Source: Biomphalaria glabrata | Taxonomy: Eukaryota; Mollusca; Gastropoda; Planorbidae | Direction: 5' to 3' | Assembly: GCF_947242115.1 (NCBI RefSeq) | Contig: NC_074721.1 | Coordinates: forward strand, 18,087,501-18,151,500 | DNA length: 64,000 nucleotides | In this document: piece after piece, positions 1-13,200 of the stretch | Layout of the letters: each line of letters starts with the position of its first letter | Numbering within the stretch: position 1 is the first letter of the stretch | Position numbers and translations under genes: made by a program | Notes under the pieces: generated by a model | What the model was told of the DNA's origin: nothing | What the model saw: only the letters and a program-made list of their open reading frames with translations | Databases searched by the model: none

Positions 1-35
1 AAATAAATACTTATGTGTCATATATGCTGTTCCCA

Positions 36-272
36 ACCTTCAGACCTTGTGACCCATGTGATTGATGTAAAGATCATCAGTGTCTATGGAAGATTATTAA
101 TTGATGAGTATGCCATGTGACCTTACACATAGCTAAATGTATTTACTTCCCCAAACTATTGTCAGGTTCCAATGAAAGTTGGGCCATCTTAAAATCCTGA
201 TTTTAAAAATCTTGGTCTCTACCAGGATTCAAACTTTGTTTACAAGATGAGCATGTTACCACAAGGACACCA
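36..272 (+). repeat. tRNA-like SINE, diverged copy
   Basis: The stretch follows the layout of the better-kept copies at 16949, 30113, 31393 and 52898: a 'cagaccttgt' start, a 'gatgtaaagatcatc' block, a 'ccccaa..tgtcaggt' block and an 'accaggattcaaact' block that resembles a tRNA T-arm. It is clearly older than the copies near 30 kb. It lies in the intron upstream of the SEA exon. Confidence 0.6.
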
Positions 273-755
273 TGCTTCAAAATTGTATTTATTTCTGAAT
301 GATATTTAGTTAAACTAATGTCTAATTGGCCTGACACATATATGTCATACCTAATATATATGTCTATTTGGTCAGACACAGCTAAGTATAAGGTTTTCTG
401 TAAGTATTGTCTTTATTGTCAATGAAACTTAAGATTTGAATATCCAATCATGAAATTAGATGTTATGCTGTAGTCATAACAATACCAATACACTGCTAGA
501 ATATGTATTTTATTACCAAGCACATGGTATGCAATAAATCCCGGTTGACAATAATAAATAATAATAGTTATAATATAATTCAGATATATAATGCAATATA
601 TATAATTAAAGTGTCTCTGAAGCATTCTGAGTGTTATTAATTTTGATCAAATTCAAGACAAACGACTAATCTTAATAAATTAGAAATGGATAAAGCTTTT
701 AATATAAGAATTGTCTATTTAAGCTGCTGTCTTCATGTGGATACCTTTCTTTAAA
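273..755. other. AT-rich intron sequence, no feature seen
   Basis: Presumed intron of the SEA/EGF membrane protein gene whose 5' part lies before the window. No exon, repeat unit or long reading frame could be supported here. Confidence 0.4.
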
Positions 756-846
756 GGATGGCTACCTGGTCATGTGGTTAGCACTCTGGACTGTCCCCTC
801 AATGGTCAGGGCTCAAACCCCACCTACTTCTAGCCCCTCTCTTTCT
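756..846 (+). repeat. tRNA-derived SINE head (second family)
   Basis: A tRNA-like A box (ctggtcatgtggttagc) is followed by a B-box-like block (ggtcagggctcaaacc). The same layout recurs at 5008-5160 (+), 4436-4540 (-) and 28068-28213 (-). The copy is short and diverged. It is not a tRNA gene, because no acceptor-stem pairing is visible. Confidence 0.55.
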
Positions 847-1124
847 AAGGGATAATTTGTTTTGACTAGGATGTAATAATCTGCAAATCTGAGGCATGTC
901 AAAGAAACAAGTGCCCATTTTTTTGTGATATCCCAAAATTTTTCAGCCCATTAGATGCTTGCAGAATAGCATCACATAAAGAGCTGTGGAGAATAAATTT
1001 CCATTTTCAGTATTGTTTGTGATTAACATTTGAAGTATCTTTCAATGGCTTTTAACATTATAACTCTTTATTATGAATGTTAGCTTCTTTATTTATTTCT
1101 ATAATGCATAATTTTTTTTTTCAG

Positions 1125-1285
1125 GAAAGGCAGTTTGATTGTTTCTGCTGATGTAGTTGTGAATGAAGCTATAAATAGCAGCAATACATCTTTGAATTCT
1201 GCACTGCAGCAGATAGGCTCAGAAATATTCACAATAGATAACCAAACAGTTCTAATTAGTCATGTTTTAAGCAATGGTGTTATGA
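1125..1285 (+). CDS. Exon: second half of SEA domain
   Basis: It is preceded by a strong polypyrimidine tract and TCAG and ends before GTATGTGA. The exon enters with one base completing a codon. It reads [17 protein letters not shown] and onward to [10 protein letters not shown]. The GS followed by hydrophobic residues matches the autocleavage site of SEA domains (GSVVV in MUC1). Other frames contain early stops. Confidence 0.75.
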
Positions 1286-4200
1286 GTATGTGATTTACTG
1301 AAATTTGAGATACTCTAGATTTATTTATAGTATAGCTGTTGAGATATTTGGCTAACAATATGTGAAATTTAAAGCCTCAATTAAATTTTGAATAAAATGA
1401 GACATTTTCAATACATATTTAACTGATACTTTTATAAATGAATAGATTAATAATATTTTTAAAAGACTCATAAATTATGCTTTCCTTTGTGGACATCTTA
1501 AATATATACATTATTTTAGTTGGAAAGGCTTATACTTTTATTTGAGACATTATATTTGAGATTTAACCTTTAGTGATATATGCTTCCACTTCAATTTATT
1601 AATTTTTATTACTATGTATAGAAAACATTTTCAAATCCATTTCTTTTTTGTCTTCAAATCTAGTTCAGTTCAATGTTTGTGAAAACAGACTAAAGTATAA
1701 TCCATGTTCAGAAGATGAAGAATGTATTGTAATTGGAGACACCTCGTTTTGCAAGTATATACTTCAATAAATTATCAAATTATAATATTTACATTTTTAT
1801 AAGATGCAATTGTTTACATATTTTAACATGAAGAAGAAAAAAATTTGAAAATAATTTAGTATTGAAATTCCTTGATAAATTTAAGTTTGGAAATTCACTA
1901 ACTTAATGCTGTATAAAACTGCTATGCCTACACAACTATATCTCATAAAAAAAAATTGATAAATATTAAAAGAACCATTTAGAATAGTTCATAGACTTGC
2001 CATTTATTTGTTGCTAAAACAGTAATTTTGATATTTATTGTTTTTTTTTTATTTTCTACAGACATAAAGTTATTAGTGGTAAGTAAAAAAGAATATTTAC
2101 TATTTGTTTCCCCTCTTTCTAGATTATGTATTTATCATAATTTTACCGTTATCTTTCACAGCAATAATAAATAAAAGCAAATTATAGCAAACACATTTTA
2201 TTATTAGAGAAAAAGGTATATACAATGGCTGTGTGAAGCGTCTAGTGTGGTAGCTTAACTTGTTGCCACCGCTGGCTAGCATCTGTGAAAGGGGAGCAAT
2301 TTTGTAAGTCTCTCTTGCCAGTACATAGCCTCTCCACAGCAAGTCCTATGCAGTACCTCCTCGTGGTGGCAGATGGAAACTGAGGCTGCGAAGCCTCAGG
2401 CTAAACTGCAAGGGTCTCGGAGGAGGTTTGGACCCAAGATGTGAGGCAGGCATGGCCCGTCGGCGTGCGGACACGCCCTGTTGCCCACAAACCAAACCCC
2501 TAGCTATAGGTCAATAGCCGCACTGCCTTGTGTGTGTGTCCCTGTAAGGTCTAAGGCTAAGGGAGTAAACCCTAACAGAAAATCCTGTCCTGGAGCCCCG
2601 TAGGCGGGGGGACAGTAGTAAGACTACTGCTCTCTGGCAAACTCCTGCAGCCACCTGTCCCCAAATTGTGATGGCTCGCCATCCCTTTGGACCCGGTCAA
2701 TATGGAAGAGAGGCGTGTGCTGACGTGTGGGCAGCCCAGCACTCGCAAATTTACCGTCCAGGCTTTCCCCAGCAATGGAGAGGTCACTCCATCTCTGACA
2801 GTAATGTCTTTGAAAAAAACACGGAGAGTGGTAGTTACCGGTGATAAGCTCCTAGATGATTGGCGTAAGCTGGAACGCCAGGGACCACTCTTGACGGTAG
2901 GAGGGCCTTTTCAGCCTCACTGGATAGCTACTGCCTGCCTTAAGCCGAGCAGCCCTCGGACAATAAAGTGCTATCCCGCCACAGCTTGCCGCATCACTGG
3001 GTGCTTGGTGCTAAGACAAAATCAAAAAGCAAGCTGCTCACCCGCACCTGCAAATAAAATCAAAAGAAAACCCTCAACATTAATGCGTTTAGCAAGCTGG
3101 AACATACGGACAATGTGTCCTGGCTTCAATACTGACCCTGAACTCGTCACCGACATGCGACAAACAGCTATCATCGACAGAGAACTCAGCAGACTAAACA
3201 TTGATGTGGCCTGCCTGCAAGAAACCAGACTGGCAGACAGTGGATCTCTTACAGAAAGCAACTATACATTCTACTGGCAAGGAAAATCAGAACAAGCCCT
3301 AGAATACATGGCGTCGGCTTCGCAATAAGAAACAGTCTCGTCCCCTGCATTGCAATGTTTCCCATTGGCAATGAAAGAGTAGCACACATGAAATTTGCAT
3401 CACCGCAAGGCAAAGTTAATATAATCTGTGCTTACTCACCAACCCTTGCTGCACCAGAAGAGGACAAAGACAGATTCTTTCAAGCTCTAGAGGACGTAAT
3501 TAAAAGTATTCCAAAATCCGAGCACCTCTATATAAATGGAGACTTTAATGCCCGTGTTGGTGATGGAAATGATGCATGGCCAAAATGCTTGGGACCTCAT
3601 GGTGTTGGCAAAATAAATGACAATGGCCAAAGGCTACTCGAGTTCTGTAGCTCTCATGAACTGTGTATAACAAATACATTCTTCTCTGGCAAGGAACGCC
3701 ATAAAGTCTCTTGGCAGCACCCACGCTCAAAAAGGTGGCACCAGCTTGACCTCTGCATCACCCGAAGGATGGATCTGAAAAGTGTCATCCACACCCGTTC
3801 ATACCATAGTGCGGACTACAACTCAGACCATTCACTAGTGCTAAGCAAAATCAAGCTACTTCTCAAGAAGGCTTACACTTCCACTCAACCCAGAACTAGG
3901 CGAATTAACGTCAACTATGTAGGTGACCCAGAGAAGTGTGCACTCTTTGGCGAGCTCCTGAACAGTTCAATCCCCTCGTTAAGTGATGAAGAAGACATCT
4001 CTATCAGATGGGAGAAATTAAGAGACGTAATCTACAGTTCGGCAATTACTGCCTTTGGGCCTCAAAAAAAAACACAAAAATGTAGACTGGTTTGAGGCGA
4101 ATCTAGCACATATGGAACCTTGCATCGAGAAAAAACGATCTGCACACCTCGCTCTTAATACAAAGCCCAATCCAAAATCTTTGGAAGCCTTCAAAAGTGC

Positions 4201-7200
4201 TAATAAAGAGGCGAAACAAATGGCTAGAAAATGTGCTAACAACTTTTGGAGGGATACCTGCAACAGAATCCAAGACAGTCTCCACTCAGGAAATAGCAAA
4301 GCTCTATTTGGTGTCATTATAGCGGCCCTGGGTCCAACAGTGTCTAAGCCTGCCCCCCTTCTATCCAAATTAGGAGAAACAAGATTACAAAGAGAGTTTG
4401 TGTTGCCACACAAACTCAGAGGCGGCCCCCGTGGGAGACGGATCCCTGGTCGACTGAGGATGGCATCGATCAGGGTATGAAACCGAGACCGTAGAGATAA
4501 TCAGTCCTGCGCGCTAACCGCACGACCAGGCATTGCTCTTAATGTAATGACAAACTGGTTACAAACTAATAGCCTACTATTGATAATATACCTACACATT
4601 ACGGAATGACAACTACCGGATATGTAGGCCTACAATATGTCAGAAGAGCGATTTTAGATAATCTTTTGGTATTGAGCATTTTCATTTAGGCCTAAATGGA
4701 ACTAGAATGAGGATGTAAATCTACCTAAATTAAACTACTAATTTAGCACTCTCAATATCTATATCTACTAGATCTAGATCTAAAATATATATTTGGGATA
4801 ATATAGATGTAATTTAGATAAGATTTATATAAAAAAACACTAGATAATCAATTAATAGACAAATTGCAATATGAAATATTAAAATAGTAGATAAGTTTTA
4901 GTATTTTATAACATTGCAATATTGACATATTGACAATCTAGACTTTAGAAATAAAAATCTACACTTTAAGCCTAGAAATTAAAATTATAGATCTTGATCT
5001 AGTCTAAATCATGGCTGTCTGGTAGCGCGGTTTGCGCGCTGGACTGTCATTTGGATTCATCGATGGTCCCAGGTTCAAACCCTGCCCGCTCCCATCCCCC
5101 GTCGTCCTACGGGAGGTTTGGACTACAACTCTGAAGGAACATCCGAAACATGTAAAACAACAAACATTCCAAACTAGACAAAGAAATTTTAAATCTAGAT
5201 TCTAAAATGATTTTAATTAGAACTTAAACTCTAAATCTAGTTTTAAAAATCTAGCTCTAGTATAAGAAAAAAATCTAGATCTAGTGTAAAAAATCTAGCT
5301 CTAGTGTAAAAAAAATCTAGATCTAGTGTAAAAAATCTAGATTAGATCTAAATCTAGCTATTATGTCTTTTAAAATGCGAGTAACATTACGAGGTTTAAT
5401 AAACATTACTATACCGAGTTGTTTTAGCATTTCATTTAAAGAATTTATTCCATATGACGTCAAAGGAAAAAATTCCATTACGTCACACGTCCTAGTTAAA
5501 CTAAAAAATGTCATCTATACGAGCAGCTTGTCGAGTGTTCATAGACATTGGTGCACCGAGTGAGATCTTTTAGCATTTCATTTAAAGAATTAACTCCATA
5601 TGACGTCAAAGGAAAAAAATTCCATTACTTCACACGTCCTAGTTAGACTAAAAAATGTCAACTTTATGAGCAGCTTCTCGAGGGATCATAGACATTGGTG
5701 CACCGAGTTTGTTCTTTTAGCATTTCATTTAAAGAATTAACTCCATATGACGTCAAAGGAAAAAATTCCATTACGTCACACGTCCTAGTTAAACTAAAAA
5801 ATGTCATCTTTACGAGCAGCTTGTCGAGTGTTCATAGACATTGGTGCACCGAGTGAGATCTTTTAGCATTTCATTTAAAGAATTAACTCCAAATGACGTC
5901 AAAGGAAAAAAATTCCATTACGTCACACGTCCTAGTTAGACTAAAAAATGTCAACTTTACGAGCAGCTTCTCGAGGGATCATAGACATTGGTGCACCGAG
6001 TTTGTTATTTTAGCATTTCATTTGATGGGTTAGTTAGACTTAATATATATATATATTATATATCTATATATATATAGAAACGGATTAAAGACGCTTTTTT
6101 TTTTGTTTTGTCTGTCAGTCTGTCTGTCCGTTATGTTAATAGCGAGAAAAAAAAAGACTAAAAGCTATTGAAAATCTGATTAAAATTTAATTTCCCTTCC
6201 AAAACATTGCATTAGTTTTAAGTTTCTATAATAGATTGTTCCGGATGTTTATATATTTATAGTGAGAGAAAATAAGAATTCCAGATTAATCAAATGCCGT
6301 TAATTAAATTTGTGGGATGGTCTGTTATGAAAATTACATGTACCATAGCCTTATGGAGGTTTTTTCAAACCATACTTTGGTGTTAGGAAGTTGTTTTCTT
6401 TAAAAATCGGAGCATAATATTAACAATAATTAGATTTTCTAACGTTTTAGCTAGAAAGTTAAATGTTAAACTATTTTTCATAAAAAATCCGGAACAACCA
6501 ATTTTCGTAAATGAGAAAATTATTTGTTTTATTTATTACAAGAGATTTTCAAACATTTATTGGCGTTATTAGATTTTTCATATAAAATTCGGATCATTTT
6601 TGGCGACGATTTGTAAGAAAATTAAGGTAATGTAGTTCGATTTCTTTTTCGAAACAAAATCCGTAACATTATTTACCGATTAAACAACTTTTATTATATT
6701 TCGACAAGAAAATTAACTGTAAAATAAGTCTAAAAATTGATTTTCAATAGTCGTTTCTAGTTAATTACTTTTTTATTTTAAAATCCTGAATAACCTATTG
6801 TCGATATTTTAAAAAAAAAATTATTTGACATAAAGTTGTTTTAAATAAAAAATTCGGAACAATTGATATTGAGAAATAAACTATAGTGACGTTGTGTCAA
6901 AGAATATAAGTGTAATATTAGTCAATAATGCGATTTCAAACAATCATTTGACATAATTTATTTTTTATAAAACAATATCCGGAACAACTTTATAGTTAAT
7001 AAAATATAAATCAGTATAGATATTTTAATTTAGCATTTATATTGCTATCTACATTAAAAACCGGAACAATATATTAAAGATCATGTGTTTCTTGCAACGT
7101 TTAAGCATGGAAATAAAATCTAATATAAGTTAGAAGAGCAAACAAATATTCATTGGCATTGATTTGTTTTTCACAAAACATCAGGAACAATCTATTATAG

Positions 7201-10200
7201 ATACTTAAAACTATTGCAATATTTCTGAATGAAAAATTAAAGGTTAAATCAGATTTACAATAGCCTCTAGTGTTATTTGTTAATCTAATCGTGACGGACA
7301 GACCGACCAACAGACAAAACGCACAAAAATAATCTTCTTTTATTTGGATGGGGGCACTAAACAAAAAATAAATAAAATCTGATTTTTTTAAAAAGTTTAA
7401 GGAATTGGTTTAGCACCTGATCATGTTGCGACGTTACGCCACTGCACGAAAGTCGCTGCATAAAAAGATCATTTTTAAAAATGTGCGTGATATTTACATA
7501 CAAAATGCATTATTAGCCTTTATAAACAAACAGAAATGTTTTCTTTTAATTTTAGCAGCTAGTTGACCAGAAAAAACACCTTTAACTATTATTTACATTT
7601 GTTGTAAACATTTCCTGTACATTTTTAAAATATATTTGACTTAGTGATACTGAAAATACACATAAATATCCATCTTTGTTAGCATATTGTAACATTGCCT
7701 TCCTTACATTTACGTAATTGTTTTAGAATTGGTGTATTTTTATGAAAAAATCGCTTGCATAATTAATTTTATAAATTAAACGGTTTGCTTTTAGAAAACC
7801 AAAAGTAGCAGTTGCACCTAAACTTTTTAAGCCGCATTTAATGATGAAATATAATTTTTCATATCTCTTCTAGTTTTCGAGATCTGAGTGTGACAGACGG
7901 ACAGACAGACAGACGGACAGACGGACATTTTGCACAAACCTAATAGCGGCTTTTTCCCCTTACGGGGGCCGCTAAAAATTACAGATCAAACCAAGCAGCT
8001 AGAACGATGGACAGAACACTACCTCGAAGTCTGTGCCACACAGAATACAGTAGACAATGTCGCCCTGGCTTCTCTACCAGATCTTCCAGTACTGGAATGC
8101 CTAGATGAGATTCCGAGCCTTAGTGACCTCAAAAAAGCAATTAACTGCTTAAAAAATAGAAAATCTCCTGAGAGTGATGGTATCCCAGTGGAAGTAGTGA
8201 AAGTCAACGAATCACTCCTGCTCCCTGAACTCTATATTCTCCTCTGCCGCTGTTGGGAAACAGGTCATGTCCCACAGGACATGCGTGACGCAACTATAGT
8301 CACAATATACAAGAACAAAGGGGATCGGAGTGACTGCAACAACTATAGGGGTATCTCTCTCCTCAGTATAGTGGGCAAAATCTTTGCTAGAGTGGCACTA
8401 TCCAGGCTGCAAGTGATAGCTTCTAGAGTCTACCCAGAGTCTCAGTGTGGATTCAGGAGCGGTAGATCCACTATAGACATGATATCTTCTCTACGACTAC
8501 TGCAGGAGAAATTCAGAGAGAGAGACAGACCCCTTTACATTGTTTTTGTTGATTTGACTAAAGCTTTTGACATGGTCAGCAGAAGTGGCCTTTTCAAACT
8601 CCTGAGGAAAATAGGTTGCCCTCCCAAACTACTGAAGTTAATTGAGTGTTTTCAGGAGGAAACTAAATGTACTGTCAAATTCAATAGAGCCCAATCTGCA
8701 CCTTTTGAGGTTTGCAGTGGTGTCAAGCAGGGATGTGTGCTCGCACCTACTCTGTTTTGCATATTCTTCTCCTGTCTACTGCATTATGCGTACAGCGACA
8801 TAAACGAAGGTGTGTTTCTCCATACAAGATCCTCTGGAAAACTATTTAATGTATCAAGGCTGAGGGCAAAAACCAAGGTTAGGAAGCTACTGATGATGCA
8901 GCTATTGTGGCTGATTCTGATATTCAGCTACAGTCCATGGTTGACAAACTATCTGCTGCCTGCCAGAAGTTCGGCTTAAACATCAGTCAAAGCAAGACTA
9001 AGATACTTGTCCAAAACACAAACACTGCACCTCAAGTAAGCATTAATGGCCAACCACTAGAAATTGTTGATCACTTTTGTTACCTTGGCTCCATCATATC
9101 CAACAACACTCTACTGGATAAAGACATAAACAACAGGATAGCCAAGGCAATGGCCACCATGTCACGGTTGCAGAAAAGAGTCTGGGACAACATATTGCTG
9201 ACTAGCAGTACTAAAGCCCTAGTCTACCGGACCTGTGTATTGAGCACTGTCAAGAAACTGAATATCGACTTATCAGCTCTTGATGGCAAGATGTCTAGGA
9301 TGATTCTCGCCGTGTCTAGCCAACCAGTTATAATGATTGAAACTAATACAAAAGGTGACGATGAAACGAATAACACAACAATGTCTAATGTGACAAATTA
9401 GGACCTCCGAACACAATAGGGTCATTAAAACAGGTGTTTAATTATTGATATATTAACCACCAAAATAGAAGATAATTGAGATAATAATGTGGTTAATTTG
9501 GTTGATTAATTAAGATAAAACAATGTAATGAATACAAACACATAAGAAATGAATAATAGAAATGAATAATGGTACGAAAGATTCGGAGTTATCTAATCAT
9601 GAAAGGCTAAAACAACATAGTGACATATAAATTGATGCTGGGTACAAATAGCAAGCCACACTGGACAGTTTCTCTCTCTCTCTTGTCTTAGCACGTATCC
9701 TGGAGCCCACGTCACAGTCCGTATAGTCTTGATGTTATATATACTTGTAAAAATCTACCGTCTCTGACCGTCACCTAGATACAAGTTGACAGACACTTAC
9801 AAATAGCCGAGTACTTAATCAACGAATCAACTCATAACTTCCTACGTGCATTAAAGAAAAGATTAATAGTTCCGTCTTACCGTGTGTCCTTAAGAAATGC
9901 ACCGATACTGTTCCTGTATCTAACAACTACAACACAAGTCGTATATCACAACACGACATCGACTCTTACAACATCGGTCTGGTCCAGCACCTAGCCGTGT
10001 TTGAGTCGTCTCCCCCTTATCTCAAACTGTTTCTGACTTTATAGTCCTTAAGCTATGTCTAATTTTTTCTCTAATTATTGTCTTGTCACCCGGACTCCGC
10101 TAGTACCACATTTTCCCTACATAAATCTAAAGATCCGCGATGTGTCCTGTCGGTATCACTGACCGTGGTATTTCGAGCCCTATTGTTCGTTAGTTTATTG

Positions 10201-13200
10201 TTCCTCTCGAGTCTTCGTAGTGTTGGTGTCAACTGATGTCTCTGTCTGGGTGTCTATACATCACTGTCATAGTCTGCTCCAGGTCCAGCACATGAGAGAT
10301 CGTACTATATTATTTGTATCAACAACAAACAAACAAAATCACATAGCTGTGACAAGCACCTTGCTGTACGGAAGTGAAACATGGTCAACCTACTCATGGC
10401 AGGAAAAAAAGCTGAATGTCTTCCACCTCCGATGCCTAAGGCGGATCTTTAAAATAAGGTGGCAAGATAAGATAACCAATGAGGAAGTGCTACAAAGAGC
10501 AGGATGCCAGGACATCCGCTCTGTTATCAGCAGCAGACGCCTTGGCTGGCTTGGCCACGTTCGTAGAATGCCAGTAGGTCGACTTCCACAGGACATCCTG
10601 TATGGCGATCTAATAGAAGGCAGGAGAGCCGCTGGTTGCCCACTTTTACGTTATACGGATGTATGCAAACGCGACATGAAGCTCTTCAAAATCGACAATG
10701 GCAACTGGGAAGAGGTGGCACTGGACAGATCCACATGGAGAGAGAGCATATAGGAAGGTTCACAGATTGCAGATGTCATACACAACAGAAGCAGAAAGAA
10801 GGGTGAAAATGCAACGGCGCCTGGTGATTATATATGCCCAACCTGCGATCGCAGCTGTGTATCAAGGATTGGCCTCTTTAGTCACACAAGAAGTTGCAAA
10901 GGGAAAAGATCGTCTCTCGAGACGTAAAATGCCACAGAGTTATTTACATAGCTATAACATAATTTACTTATTAACTGCTATTGTTATTTAAACTCTATTT
11001 TTGGGGATCCTAAATTCAAATAATTTTTTAAAATTTTGAATCAAATGCTCTAGTATCGTTGCATTACAATTCTCTTTTTTTTTCTAGAGTAGTCAGCACA
11101 CAGCAGTTATCTTAGGATAAACTAATAGGTTGTTAAGAAGCAAACATTTCTCTTGATATAAAAACTCATAAGATGAAATAAATTTTATCATTTGACTACT
11201 TACATATCATTGTCTAATCTGAATCATATGTTTGGAAAAAATGCAGCAATTTACTTATTAAAATTGACCTAGATTTGATCTATACATTTGTTTTATCTGA
11301 TGTACATTTGAAACCTTACTCATGTGAAAAAAAATATTTTTTTGAAAAAAGATTGTTTTGAATCAATCTTGTCACAAACATCTCTTGCAAAAACAGTAAG
11401 AAAGGTCTTTTTAAAAGATTAAACGTCACTTTATAGAAATATTTTTTAAATACTGGCTAAAATGTCATCGCTTCTTGGTTAATGTTTTAATAGTGAATTA
11501 GACCTTGATTGAAAATACAACAGATTTTACGTTTGAAAAAAAAAACAACCTCAGCAACCTTTTTATCCACAGTTTGAGAAACTTTTCATTAAAACTAGAT
11601 GTCTAAGAATATTGTATGATGCATCAAATTCTAAGTACTAGTATAAGATGATAAGCAATTTTAAAATAAACTGACAGTGTCTCAAAAGTTTTAAAATAAA
11701 TCTTTCAGATAGGGAATTAATTATTTAGGCCTACCTCAAAGCTGAAGAGTTATATGTAATGGGGTGACAACTCTTCTTTCAGATTTAGAAATTGTTCTTT
11801 AAAATATTTCTATCATTTCTAAGCTATTTGTGCTGAAAAAATATGAAGCAACTGGGTTAGCGTAGTCATGTTAAAAATTGCATTCATCCGTTAATCTTCG
11901 GAATCAAAGACATTGTCATTATTAGTATTACCTGTTTAAATGAATGTCTTTTCAAACCTGACTGAACTTCTTCCTTGTACATTGCTTAACAAATTGTTAC
12001 ATTTTATATTTTGGATATTGCAATTACTTTTCATGAGATTTTATGTTGTTTTTTTTTTACGTCTAGACGACAGGCTTCTCTTGGGCTTGGCTATTGGACT
12101 CCCACTCTTTGTAGGATTTTGTACTGCCACTGTCATTATTATTTGTTGCTATGTGCGTAAGAGAAACAACACTAAGACAAGCGAAGATTCTTTTCATTTC
12201 AGTTACAGCTCATACAGCGAGTAAGATATGTTTTTTTAATTTTATATATTATGTAAATGTTCAATAGATAATCCAGTGAACACTAGAACATTGTCAGGAA
12301 GTGTGTTTGTGTGTGTTTCTACTTGATGGTGGGAAGAGATTAGCAATTGGTTGTGAATGATGCAACATAGTTGGCGTTGTCATTCTTAGGTGTTAGTTAG
12401 GGGTGACAACTGAACAAAGTTGGGACAGAAAGGTTGTTGTTATTGTAGTGAGTTTAATTTTGATTAAAAAATATGATCACTAAAGTCTACTACATTTATT
12501 TCATTGATCACAAATTGATTTGATCTATATCATAAATCAAGTTCTATTTAGTTACTCCTACAACAATTTAGTATCAGCAGTTTGGTGCTACAATTCACTG
12601 AGCAGTAACAAGAAACATTAGAAAGGTTATTTAATGATGGTGCCAAAGAACTTCACCAGGGCAGTCGCAAGGATACTATTAAAGGAGAGTTATTTCAATG
12701 ATGATTTTACCAAAGGACAATTATTTCAATTATGATTTTACCAAAGGAGAGTTATTTCAATGATGATTTTACCAAAGGAGAGTCATTTCAATGATGATTT
12801 TACCAAAGGAGGGTTATATCAATGATTTTACCAAAGAAGGATTATTTCAATGATTTTACCAAAGGAGAGTTATTTATCATGATGTTACCAAAGGAGGGTT
12901 ATTTTAATGATGATTTTTCCAAAGTAGGGTTATTTCAATGATGTAACCAAAAGATAGTTATTTCAATGATGTAATGATGTTACTAAAGGAGGGTTATTTC
13001 AATGATGGTGCCAAAGAACTTCCAAAAGGTTATTTCAGTGATTTGATTTTATTGTTGCGGAATTAAATAAATACAATGAAAAGAAAAGTTTATCAAAAAA
13101 TTTTTTTCTCTCTTTCACACTTTGACCACAATTTTAGAGTCCGCTGGGCATCCATCTGGATAAAACACTGAAAAATATATTTGCAATGTGTTAGTATGTT

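Larger units (their letters stand above)
4382..7977 (+). mobile_element. 3.6-kb non-coding repeat inserted in the LINE
   Basis: Removing this segment joins LGET to ITDQ in one LINE frame, so both edges are set to within a few bases. No clear target duplication is seen. The left end has a 10-bp perfect hairpin (4394-4417) and the right end a GCGGC/GCCGC hairpin (7946-7972) before CTAAAA. There is no coding sequence. Parts of the segment (4382-4830 and 6890-7250) match the second copy at 27912-29020. The inside is composite: tRNA-like pieces, a 146-bp satellite and a fold-back unit. This looks like a non-autonomous element that has taken in others. The superfamily is unknown. Confidence 0.7.
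2330..10940 (+). mobile_element. RTE/CFDP2-like LINE, nearly full length, split by two insertions
   Basis: Three blocks, 2330-4381, 7978-9247 and 10355-10940, add up to about 3.9 kb. They read as one APE-type non-LTR retrotransposon: endonuclease, reverse transcriptase, then a C-terminal region with a Cys/His finger. The order and wording of the protein match the retrotransposon group often annotated as 'craniofacial development protein 2-like'. The clade assignment is from memory and is not certain. The 5' edge is fuzzy (2200-2340). The element sits in sense orientation in an intron of the SEA/EGF gene. Frameshifts make it inactive. Confidence 0.85.

Noticed and set aside
7101-7364. 87-residue - strand frame
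   Set aside because: It lies over the fold-back repeat and is not kept in the second family copy.
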